Part shown: positions 8,532-15,878 of the stretch, piece after piece | Position numbering within the stretch: the stretch's first letter is position 1 | How the letters are laid out: every line of letters begins with the position of its first letter | Source of the DNA: Ignavibacteriota bacterium | Lineage (GTDB): Bacteria; Bacteroidota; Ignavibacteria; UBA10030; UBA6906 | DNA length: 64,000 nt | Assembly (NCBI GenBank): GCA_016707525.1 | Contig: JADJHP010000001.1 | Coordinates: forward strand, 310,001-374,000 | Direction of reading: 5' to 3' | Notes under the pieces: generated by a model | Seen by the model: the letters and a program-made list of their open reading frames with translations, nothing else | Databases searched by the model: none | Told to the model about the DNA's origin: nothing | Made by a program: the position numbers and the translations under genes

Positions 8532-9846
8532 GCGCCGGCTCCTGTGGCAGCAAGGGCCTGATCGAAGTCCCAGAGGATGTCTTCGATATGTTCGAGGCCG
8601 ACCGACACGCGTATGAGATCGGGCGTGACGCCCGCTGCCGCCTGTTCGGCTTCCGGGAGCTGCTGATGGGTCGTGGATGAGGGGTGGATCACCAGTGTCT
8701 TGGCATCGCCGACGTTGGCGAGGAGGCTCGCAAGTTTGACGCTGTTGATGAACGTCTTGCCGGCTTCGAGTCCGCCCTTGATGCCGAAGACCAGCATCGA
8801 GCCGAAATGATCCTGACGCAGGTAACGCTTCGCGAGGGCATGGTGTGGATGGTCGGGCAGGCCGGGATAGGAGACCCATGCCACACGCGGATGGCGCTTG
8901 AGCCACTGTGCGAGGGCCAGGGCGTTGTCGTTGTGGCGGTCAATGCGGAGCGAGAGCGTCTCAGTCCTTGCAGGAGCAGGAAGGAGTTGAACGGGCTGAT
9001 GCACGGGCCCAGATCGCGCAGTCCTTCCACGCGGGCGCGGATGATGAAGGCGATGTTCCCGAACTGCCCCGGCGTGCCGAACACGTCCCAGAATTTCAGT
9101 CCATGGTAGCCGGGGCTCGGTTCGGTGAAGATGGGGAAGTTGCCGTTCCCCCAGTTGAACTTGCCGGAATCCACGATCACGCCGCCGATGGAGGTTCCAT
9201 GGCCGCCGATCCACTTGGTGGCCGACTCCACCACGATATCGGCACCCCAGTCGATGGGGCGGGCGAGGTATCCGCCGGCGCCGAAGGTATTATCCACGAC
9301 CAGCGGGATGCCATGGTTGTGCGCCACATCGGCGATCGCGCGGATATCGGGAATGTTCAGGCGCGGATTTTTTATGGTCTCTATATAAAGGGCCTTGGTC
9401 TTCGCATCGATGGCCTTTTCGAAATCGGCGGGGGAGTCGCCGTTCACGAACTTCACATCGATGCCGAGGCGGGGGAAGGCCACGGCGAACTGATTGTAGG
9501 TGCCACCGTAGAGGTTGCTGGTGGCGACGATATTCTCACCCGCGACGACGAAGGTCGTGATCGCGATGAGTTGTGCGGCCTGGCCGGATGCGGTGGCGAG
9601 GGCTGCAACGCCGCCTTCGAGGGCAGCGACCCGGGCCTCGAACACCCCGGTGGTGGGGTTCATGAGACGGGTGTAGATGTTCCCGAATTTCTGGAGCGCG
9701 AAGAGGTCGGCAGCGTGGGCCGCGTCGTTGAAGATATAGGACGTGGTCTGGTAGATCGGGACGGCCCGGGCGTTGGTGGCGGGGTCGGGTGTCTGTCCCG
9801 CGTGCAACTGCAGTGTCTCGAATCTGTATGCTCGCTCTTCCGCCAT
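8528..9846 (-). CDS. metY: O-acetylhomoserine aminocarboxypropyltransferase (sulfhydrylase), frame-broken
   Basis: MetY joins O-acetylhomoserine with sulfide to give homocysteine. It is a PLP enzyme of the Cys/Met-metabolism family. The PLP lysine is Lys211 in ESATKWIGGHG, and ETIKNP and VVDNTFGAGG are present. The frame is interrupted near 8962. The first frame runs from 9846 through FNSFLLLQGL; the family sequence resumes in another frame with ETLSLRIDRH and runs to 8528. One added base restores a 439-residue enzyme of ordinary length, so a sequencing error is likelier than a true mutation. It is the first gene after the SAM riboswitch. Confidence 0.9.
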
Positions 9847-9883
9847 GCTGGCTCCTCTCTGTCCGGTGAATGCAACGAAAAAT

Positions 9884-9914
9884 CCCCATCCGGGGCGATG
9901 AAATCCGAATGGGG
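9884..9914 (-). terminator. Riboswitch-controlled intrinsic terminator
   Basis: On the minus strand a 10-bp stem (CCCCATTCGG with CCGGATGGGG, one G-U pair) is followed by ATTTTT. Its 5' arm and loop contain GGATTTCATC (9897-9906), which can pair instead with GATGAATCC, the 3' side of the aptamer P1 stem. This gives a direct antiterminator/terminator switch ahead of metY. Confidence 0.85.
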
Positions 9915-9944
9915 TATGCGCTGTGAGGGCGCAGCCCTTGCGGA

Positions 9945-10053
9945 TTCATCTTCTCCCGCCCGAAAGCGGGAACAGAACTTAGCACCTGACGAGCGCGGTT
10001 GGCTCCGGTTGCTGTGGCTTCGCAGGGTCTGTCCCTCCACCACTCTTGATGAA
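9945..10053 (-). promoter_or_regulatory. SAM-I riboswitch (S-box leader)
   Basis: The minus strand carries the S-box core: AAGAGTGGTGGAGGGAC, then GCGAAGCCACAGCAACC, then AGGTGCTAA. It is closed by a P1 stem, TTCATC at 10048-10053 paired with GATGAA at 9945-9950. When SAM is bound P1 forms and the downstream terminator is free to fold. Without SAM the 3' arm of P1 can join an antiterminator. It controls metY-metX-aspartokinase-asd. Confidence 0.9.
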
Positions 10054-10079
10054 CGGCAAGTATGTCCTGACCGTGCTGT

Positions 10080-10108
10080 ACCATACGAAACAGGGGTGTG
10101 AAAGTCAA
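10080..10108 (-). promoter_or_regulatory. Promoter of the methionine operon
   Basis: On the minus strand TTGACT (10103-10108) and TATGGT (10080-10085) are separated by exactly 17 bases and stand about 27 bases before the aptamer. The -35 boxes of this promoter and of the divergent GntR promoter lie back to back. Inferred from consensus only. Confidence 0.55.
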
Positions 10109-10113
10109 CTCCC

Positions 10114-10142
10114 TTGACTTTCTGCTGCCGGTTCCCGATATT
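10114..10142 (+). promoter_or_regulatory. Promoter of the GntR-led operon
   Basis: TTGACT (10114-10119) and GATATT (10137-10142) are separated by 17 bases. The regulator's inverted repeat begins at the next base, the place where a bound repressor would block RNA polymerase. Inferred from consensus and position. Confidence 0.5.
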
Positions 10143-10171
10143 TGCATATTGTATATTGTATACAATATGCA
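10143..10171. promoter_or_regulatory. 13-bp perfect inverted repeat, likely GntR operator
   Basis: TGCATATTGTATA and TATACAATATGCA flank a 3-base centre. Inside it the shorter perfect palindrome ATTGTATACAAT (10155-10166) has the TTGTATACAA form common for GntR-family regulators with FCD domains. It lies just downstream of the predicted -10 box and ends before the ribosome binding site of the regulator gene, so self-regulation is likely. Confidence 0.75.
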
Positions 10172-10184
10172 GAAGGGACGCGTT

Positions 10185-10925
10185 ATGCGGCAGGAGGATG
10201 CGGGCCGGCCCGGGGGGCTGGCATTCGACCGGGAAGAGGTGCGGACGCTGCGCGACCGCATCGCCGACCGGATCCGCACGCTCATCATCGACGGTGGCCT
10301 GACGCCGGGCGACCGTCTCGTGGAGCCGGACCTCGCCACGCGGCTCGGCGTGAGCCGTACACCGCTGCGTGAAGCACTCCTCCAGCTGGACTCGGAAGGG
10401 TTCGTCCGCGTCACCCCGCGCCGCGGCGCCGTCGTCAGCGTGCTGTCGCATGCCGATGCCGCCGAAACGTATCAGGTGAAGGGCGTCCTCGAAGCGTTCG
10501 CTGCCCGTCTGGCCTGCGCGCAACTGCAACCGGAGACGATGGAGGCGCTGCGTGCCCTGCACGAACGGATGCGCCGCATCGCCGCCGCCCGTACCAAGGA
10601 CGTGCGCACGCTCCTGCAGCTCAATGCGGAGTTCCACCAGACCCTCAGCGACGCCTCGGGCAACGAAAAGCTGGCCGGCTATATCCGGTCGCTCCGCGCC
10701 CAGGCGCTGCGCTACAACTATATCTACCTGTCCGTCCTGTCGCACCTGACACCATCGATGAAAGAACACGAGCGGATCCTCGCCGCGCTCGCCAAACGCG
10801 ATGCGGCGCTCGTCGAGCGCCTCGTCCGTGCCCATGGCGATGCCGCAGGAAAGGCCCTGTGCGCGTACATCGACAGTCAGACGGGCGGACATCAACCCCA
10901 GGAACCTCAACGGAGCAGCCGATGA
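10185..10925 (+). CDS. GntR family transcriptional regulator (FCD domain)
   Basis: A 246-residue regulator. The N-terminal winged helix (about residues 18-85) has the family signature PGDRLVEPDLATRLGVSRTP and LREAL. The C-terminal helical FCD domain (about 90-225) normally binds a small carboxylic or amino acid effector. AGAAGGGA lies seven bases before the ATG at 10185; frames open further upstream (10098, 10167) would place the operator inside the gene. Its stop overlaps the next start (ATGA), so it probably controls the operon it begins. Confidence 0.92.
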   Translation: MRQEDAGRPGGLAFDREEVRTLRDRIADRIRTLIIDGGLTPGDRLVEPDLATRLGVSRTPLREALLQLDSEGFVRVTPRRGAVVSVLSHADAAETYQVKGVLEAFAARLACAQLQPETMEALRALHERMRRIAAARTKDVRTLLQLNAEFHQTLSDASGNEKLAGYIRSLRAQALRYNYIYLSVLSHLTPSMKEHERILAALAKRDAALVERLVRAHGDAAGKALCAYIDSQTGGHQPQEPQRSSR

Positions 10926-11845
10926 AGAAGACCCGCGTCGCCGTCCTCGGTTATGGCAATGTCGGACGCTGTGCAGTGGAATCCATCCTCGTTGAACCCG
11001 ACATGGAACTGGTCGGCATCGTTGAAGTGGCCGAAGTGGTGTCCAAAGATTGCCCGTATACGGAGCGCGACCCGATGGCCCTGCGCAACGTGCGCATCGT
11101 GTCCGATGTCAAAGAACTGGACTCGATCGACGTCGCCGTCCTGTCCTGTCCCTCGCGCATCGTCCGCGAGACAGCGGGCAAGATCCTCGCGTACGGCATT
11201 CGCACGGTCGACAGTTTCGACATCCATCATGACATTCCCGCCGTGCGGAAAGAGCTCGGCGCGATCGCGAAGGAACACAACACGGTCTCGATCCTCTCCG
11301 CAGGGTGGGATCCGGGCATCGATTCCGTCATGCGCGGATGGTTCCAGGCCATGGCCCCGCGCGGCATCACCTATACGAACTACGGCCCGGGCATGTCCAT
11401 GGGACATTCGGTCGCCGTCCGTGCGATCGCCGGCGTGAAGGATGCGATCTCGATCACCGTACCGGCGGGCATGGGGATCCATCGCCGCATGGTCTATGTG
11501 CAGCTCCAGTCCGGTGCGAAGTTCGAGGAAGTGGAACAACGCATCAAGACCGATCCGTATTTCGTGAAGGACCGCACGTATGTCTTCGAGGTCGAGGACG
11601 TTGCGTTGCTCATGGATACGGGGCACGGTGTCCTGCTGGAACGCAATGGTGTTTCGGGCGTGACGCATAACCAGTCGATGCGCTTCCAGCTCAAAGTGAA
11701 CAACCCCGCCCTCACCGCACAGGTCATGGTCTCCGCCGCCCGCGCCGCCATGCGGCAACAGCCCGGGTGCTATACGATGATCGAATTGCCGGTGGTGGAT
11801 TTCCTGTACGGCGATGTGGACAGCTTCGTGACACGGTTCGTGTAG
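10922..11845 (+). CDS. Diaminopimelate-dehydrogenase-like amino acid dehydrogenase
   Basis: A 307-residue NAD(P)-dependent oxidoreductase. The Rossmann motif GYGNVG is at the N-terminus. Features of the meso-diaminopimelate D-dehydrogenase family follow: SAGWDPG, GPGMSMGHSVAVR and the C-terminal NPALTAQV segment. The family's substrate-side residues near the C-terminus differ from canonical Ddh. Beside a B12 aminomutase it is likelier to oxidise the diamino acid made by the mutase, the role 2,4-diaminopentanoate dehydrogenase has in ornithine fermentation. Substrate and cofactor choice are inference. Confidence 0.72.
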   Translation: MKKTRVAVLGYGNVGRCAVESILVEPDMELVGIVEVAEVVSKDCPYTERDPMALRNVRIVSDVKELDSIDVAVLSCPSRIVRETAGKILAYGIRTVDSFDIHHDIPAVRKELGAIAKEHNTVSILSAGWDPGIDSVMRGWFQAMAPRGITYTNYGPGMSMGHSVAVRAIAGVKDAISITVPAGMGIHRRMVYVQLQSGAKFEEVEQRIKTDPYFVKDRTYVFEVEDVALLMDTGHGVLLERNGVSGVTHNQSMRFQLKVNNPALTAQVMVSAARAAMRQQPGCYTMIELPVVDFLYGDVDSFVTRFV

Positions 11846-11854
11846 GAGGACCCC

Positions 11855-12301
11855 ATGGCCGATCCGTACACCCAGAAGATGACCAACCGCTCGTTCTTCG
11901 CAGCGAAGACGCCGATGAAGGGGAGGGTCGTCGTCGTGCTCCGCGGCACGCTCGAGAACCGCAGCCTCTCGCTCATCGCGCCGATCTCCCGTGCCTTCCC
12001 CGCCGGGAGCATCATCGAACTCATCGGCACCGACGAACAGAACGCAGGCCCCGGCGCCACCGTGCAGCGAATCGCGTACATCGCGTTCGTGGAACTGCTC
12101 GACGGCGGCGTGCTGCTGGCGGGTGACCCGGTCGTGATCAATGGCAACGAGATCGGCACGATCGTCGGCTTCGACGATACGCACGTGCCGAACCATCAGA
12201 ATACCATTCTCCGCGTGGAGAAACGCATTCCGGGCGACGAACTGGGCCTCCACCCCGGTGACCCCGTCGCCATTCCCGGTTTTCCATCACTTCAATCCTA
12301 G
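11855..12301 (+). CDS. Small beta-rich protein of unknown function in the aminomutase operon
   Basis: A 148-residue soluble protein without signal peptide or membrane segment. It is rich in beta-strand stretches (GRVVVVLRG, GSIIELIG, VELLDGGVLLAGDPVV) and has a conserved-looking motif GFDDTHVPNHQNT near residue 109 and HPGDPVAI near the end. A strong AGGAGG precedes its ATG. It sits between the dehydrogenase and the PLP enzyme, a place resembling that of the small OrtA subunit in ornithine clusters, but I see no clear homology to OrtA. It could be a partner subunit of the PLP enzyme. Confidence 0.7.
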   Translation: MADPYTQKMTNRSFFAAKTPMKGRVVVVLRGTLENRSLSLIAPISRAFPAGSIIELIGTDEQNAGPGATVQRIAYIAFVELLDGGVLLAGDPVVINGNEIGTIVGFDDTHVPNHQNTILRVEKRIPGDELGLHPGDPVAIPGFPSLQS

Positions 12302-12315
12302 AAAGGACACGCCAC

Positions 12316-13782
12316 ATGGCGAAGCCAGCGTATAAGTTCCAAATGTACAAGCGTCTGCAGGTGAACACCCCGAAGATCTATGCAGCCGCGAAGAAAGCCG
12401 CAGAGTCCCTGAATATGCCCGCCGAACTGAAGGGTGCCATCGGCCTGACCGGTGCCATCTCCGGCTGCCCGTCCCCGCTCCGCGAGGACATCGAAAAAGT
12501 GATGGCGGTCGAATCGCGGAAGGTCGTGCCCCTGACGGTGTACGTGGATCAGATCCGTGAGATCGTGAAGGACGTGTACGGCGACGGCTATGATGCGGCT
12601 CCGGTGAACACCTGCGAAGGCGGGCTTTGGACATGCTTCGACACGCTGGTGACCGCGCCGATCACCGGCCGCGGTGACAACTACCGCACGCGCTACATCG
12701 CTCCCTACGAGCGTCATATCCATCACCAGGGTGGCTACGGCCGTCCGTATCCGCCGAAGTACAAGGACATCCTTGCCGAACGCGGCAGCACGGCGGGCGA
12801 GTTGGGCTTCTCCGGCAAGCGCCAGAACAACCTGGACGTCGTGTACGTCCCGCTCCCGGGTGCCGCCTATCCGGTGCACGGCATCAACTACCATCCGGTT
12901 CCTCTCATGAAGAACACGGACGCCAAGGGCGCGATCGCTGCCATGCGGACCGCCGCGAAGCAGCATGAAATTCTGCTCGGTGGCTTTGCCTCGCTCGGCT
13001 ATGACACGGCCGGCTACGGGTACAGCGCCAAGGACGCCGAGGGCACGCCGCTCATCCAGAAGGGCATCGCCGAGATCGCCCGTTCGTACGACGTCCCCTA
13101 CATCATCGACAACGCGTGGGGCATGCCGTTCATCGGCACGAGCATCAAGAAGGTCGGCGCCGACTGCATGATCTTCAGCATGGACAAGGCCACGGGCTCC
13201 CCGACAAGCGCGCTCATCATCGGCCGTGAGGATGTCATGGTCGCGGTCCGCCGCGGACTCGGCTATCACGGTGCACGCTATGGCACCACCTCGTCGTACG
13301 GCAAGGCCGCTTATGTCGGCCAGGACCCGGGCAAGGAAGGCCTGTCGGGCCAGGTCGCGGCACTGAAGGTCCTTCGCGACAAACCGGAACTGATGAAGAA
13401 GCCCATCGATGACCTGTATGCGATCGTCGTGGACGAGTTCAGCAAGATCGACAGCCGGATCCGCGGCGACTTCCAGTTCGCGAAGAGCTACAACTCGGGG
13501 ACGGTCGAGATCAACTACGAAGATAGCTGGAAGGACGGCAAGCTGGGTATCCCGATCTTCTCGATCGAGGATATGTACTCCGGCTCGCATCTGTTCCAGG
13601 ACGGGATGTCGCAAATGGGCATCATCCCGACCATTTCGTACGATGCGAATTTCTTCATCTCTCCCGGCCTCGGTACCACCGATGAGCACGGTCAGGTGAT
13701 CCCGGAACGGGCCCGCATGATCATCCGCGGACTCGTGATGCTGATCGAGATCGTCTGTAACGAAGCAGGTATCTTCGAATAA
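12316..13782 (+). CDS. PLP-dependent fold-type I enzyme, function unknown
   Basis: A 488-residue enzyme of the aspartate-aminotransferase superfamily. The PLP lysine is probably Lys291 in FSMDKATGSP, and the Asp that holds the pyridine nitrogen is Asp265 in IIDNAWG. These segments resemble the SepSecS/SelA-like branch more than ordinary aminotransferases. Two Cys-containing patches (SGCPSPL, NTCEGGLWTC) stand out. It is not related to the fold-type II OrtB thiolase of known ornithine operons, though it may take an analogous cleavage or transamination step. AAAGGA lies eight bases before the start. Confidence 0.75.
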   Translation: MAKPAYKFQMYKRLQVNTPKIYAAAKKAAESLNMPAELKGAIGLTGAISGCPSPLREDIEKVMAVESRKVVPLTVYVDQIREIVKDVYGDGYDAAPVNTCEGGLWTCFDTLVTAPITGRGDNYRTRYIAPYERHIHHQGGYGRPYPPKYKDILAERGSTAGELGFSGKRQNNLDVVYVPLPGAAYPVHGINYHPVPLMKNTDAKGAIAAMRTAAKQHEILLGGFASLGYDTAGYGYSAKDAEGTPLIQKGIAEIARSYDVPYIIDNAWGMPFIGTSIKKVGADCMIFSMDKATGSPTSALIIGREDVMVAVRRGLGYHGARYGTTSSYGKAAYVGQDPGKEGLSGQVAALKVLRDKPELMKKPIDDLYAIVVDEFSKIDSRIRGDFQFAKSYNSGTVEINYEDSWKDGKLGIPIFSIEDMYSGSHLFQDGMSQMGIIPTISYDANFFISPGLGTTDEHGQVIPERARMIIRGLVMLIEIVCNEAGIFE

Positions 13783-13824
13783 GAAGGCATCGACGGGGCG
13801 GCCTCCGGGCCGCTCCGCTGATGA

Positions 13825-14076
13825 ATGGCTATGCAAGCACTCGATGCGGTGATGGATGGCCTCGATATCGAGACCTATCTCTTGTGCGGCAGTGAGCAGG
13901 AGGGGAAGGACCTCGCGCTCAGGCTGGGGCTAGAACTCGGGCTCGGACAGGTGGACGTGATGTTCTGCGAGTTCGATGGTTACGGTGTCCGGGTGCGCGT
14001 GCGGAAGTACGTGCACAAACCCGGTGATCCGTACCGCTGGCTTGCGCCGGCGGCAGCGAAGGGGGGACCGTCGTGA
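13825..14076 (+). CDS. Small protein, possible aminomutase partner, function unknown
   Basis: An 83-residue acidic protein with no recognised family. It has an N-terminal helix-like half (GLDIETYLLCGSEQEGKD) and a strand pattern (VDVMFCEFDGYGVRVRVRKYV) in the C-terminal half. Its stop overlaps the start of the B12 aminomutase gene by four bases, implying coupled translation and a possible role as a small subunit or chaperone. The ATG at 13831 is an alternative start; no clear ribosome site decides. It is not similar to OraS, the small subunit of ornithine aminomutase. Confidence 0.6.
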   Translation: MAMQALDAVMDGLDIETYLLCGSEQEGKDLALRLGLELGLGQVDVMFCEFDGYGVRVRVRKYVHKPGDPYRWLAPAAAKGGPS

Positions 14077-15875
14077 AAAAGAAGCGTATCCTCTGTGTGC
14101 CCCTTGATCCTGTTCATGATGTGGGCATCAAGATCATCCGGAACGCCCTCGCGCAACGCGGGTTTGATACGGAACTCCTGTCGCCGGACCTCCCGCTTGA
14201 GGATGTCGTCCGTATCGCCGCGCAGGGTTCGTACGACGAGATCCTCGTCAGCCGTACGCTGGGATATGGTGTGGCGGAACTGCTCGGGCGGTTCGTCGAC
14301 CTGCTCGATGCGGCCGGCGTCCGGTCCCGTGCGCGGGTCACGCTCGGCGGCAAAGCGATCACGGCGGAGCTGGCTGCAGAACTCGGGTTCGACCGCGGGT
14401 TCGATGAGCATTCGCGCATTGAAGATGTTGTTGCCTATCTGGAAGGGAAACCGGCCGAGAGCGGTGCAACAGCCGCCGCGAAGCCGAAGCCCGATATCAC
14501 CGCCGGGTATTCGTACAAGGTGCATGATGCACGCATCGCTGCGGCCCTGGATGAGATCGTGGACAAGCTGCTCCGCTGGACCGAAGGGAAAAGTTCGCCG
14601 GGCATCGAGCGTGCGCGCCTGCGGGCTTCGATGTTCGAAGAGCGGAACGCGGCACAGCACGCGGCATTGCTGGACCGCTACCTGAGTGTCTCCGACCCGG
14701 TGATCGCCGATGCGTTCCGCAAAGGGATCCTCCCCAAAGGTGTGCGCGTCGTTTCGGAAACCGAACGGACCAGATTGAAGGAACTCCTTGCCGACCGCCA
14801 CCAGCATCGGCCGGTGTCGCTCCGCCATGCAGGCGAGAGGCCACTCTTCTTCAAGTTCCTCGGCTCCGGCTGCCCGGTCATGGACATCATGCACGCCAAA
14901 GTGTGCGAACGATGGGGAGTGGATGGATTCCTCCTGATCAATCCGTCGTGGGAAGCCCGGTATGAAGGACTGTTGGAAGGGACACTGACGCACCAGAACG
15001 ATGGGACCGTGACCTCCGGAGAGAACATCCGGCTGGTCCGTGAGCTTCTGGAGCCATCGACCTTGCTGACCGTCCGCGCCCACCGCGGATTGAATACACC
15101 TGAGACCGTCCTGCTGGCGGGGCTGGCAGGGGCGGATATGACCAAGATCGACCTGGTGTACGGTTCGCTCGGAGCGGGTACGGATCCGGCGCGCCTGGCG
15201 GTCGACGGTGTCGAAGCGATCCGGCTCGCTGCGAAGTTCAGGATGCCGTACGATATCCCGGGCAACGACGAACTGAGTGGTGTACCGGCCTGGAAGACCC
15301 TCGCGGGGTTGTTGATCAATGTGCATCTCGGCACGCGCCTCGGCGCGCGCGCGATCCTGAAACCGCTCTTCTGCTATGGGCCGCACATCGTCATCAACGG
15401 GCTGATGGAGCAGACATTCGTGGACTACAACGCGGCGAAGATCCACGCCCTGCGTTCGATCGTGGATTGCCCGATCTGGCCGGGGGAACCGATCGCGTTC
15501 ATGACACAGACGGAAGACCGCGTCCAGTCGGCAACCGCTTCCTCCTTCCACGCTGCCCTCGGCACGTCGCTGCACGTGGATGCCATGACCATCGCGTCCA
15601 CGGACGAAGCGTACTCGCGCGGACCGATCTGCATGGCGTCACGCATCGACAGTCTGCAGGCGTTGCATGAGGCCGCGCGCTTCATGGGGAAGGCGGCGGT
15701 CACGCCGACCTCCGCCGCCGACGCGATGACGGCGGACATGCATGCAAAGATCGCAGAGGTGCTGGACCGTGTGCGGCAGGCACCGGACCTTCCAGCCGCC
15801 ATCTCTTCAGGGTTGCTCGGCGACCGGGAAGACGGAGCATATCCCGGGACGTTCGGCAGGGGGACGGTTGCCTAG
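14073..15875 (+). CDS. Single-chain adenosylcobalamin-dependent aminomutase-like protein (Rossmann domain first)
   Basis: A 600-residue protein. Residues 1-128 are a B12-binding Rossmann domain: LDPVHDVG with likely cobalt-ligand His15, LVSRT at 58-62, LGGKAIT at 91-97 and ELGFDRGF at 103-110, parallel to the KamE subunit of lysine 5,6-aminomutase. Residues 150-250 hold an OraS/KamD-like segment (SSPGIERARLR), and 255-540 look like the TIM barrel of that family. Known relatives carry the Rossmann domain on another subunit (KamE) or at the C-terminus (OraE). The usual PLP lysine eleven residues after the cobalt His is a Leu here. Likely a 1,2-amino shift on a diamino acid; substrate unknown. 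Confidence 0.75.
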   Translation: MKKKRILCVPLDPVHDVGIKIIRNALAQRGFDTELLSPDLPLEDVVRIAAQGSYDEILVSRTLGYGVAELLGRFVDLLDAAGVRSRARVTLGGKAITAELAAELGFDRGFDEHSRIEDVVAYLEGKPAESGATAAAKPKPDITAGYSYKVHDARIAAALDEIVDKLLRWTEGKSSPGIERARLRASMFEERNAAQHAALLDRYLSVSDPVIADAFRKGILPKGVRVVSETERTRLKELLADRHQHRPVSLRHAGERPLFFKFLGSGCPVMDIMHAKVCERWGVDGFLLINPSWEARYEGLLEGTLTHQNDGTVTSGENIRLVRELLEPSTLLTVRAHRGLNTPETVLLAGLAGADMTKIDLVYGSLGAGTDPARLAVDGVEAIRLAAKFRMPYDIPGNDELSGVPAWKTLAGLLINVHLGTRLGARAILKPLFCYGPHIVINGLMEQTFVDYNAAKIHALRSIVDCPIWPGEPIAFMTQTEDRVQSATASSFHAALGTSLHVDAMTIASTDEAYSRGPICMASRIDSLQALHEAARFMGKAAVTPTSAADAMTADMHAKIAEVLDRVRQAPDLPAAISSGLLGDREDGAYPGTFGRGTVA

Positions 15876-15878
15876 GCC

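Noticed and set aside
9945..10053. Cobalamin riboswitch considered because of the nearby B12 enzyme
   Set aside because: The conserved bases and P1 match SAM-I, and the element faces metY, away from the B12 operon.
12298..13836. 512-residue minus-strand frame opposite the PLP enzyme gene
   Set aside because: The opposite strand encodes a clear PLP enzyme with a ribosome binding site; the antisense frame is a codon-bias shadow.
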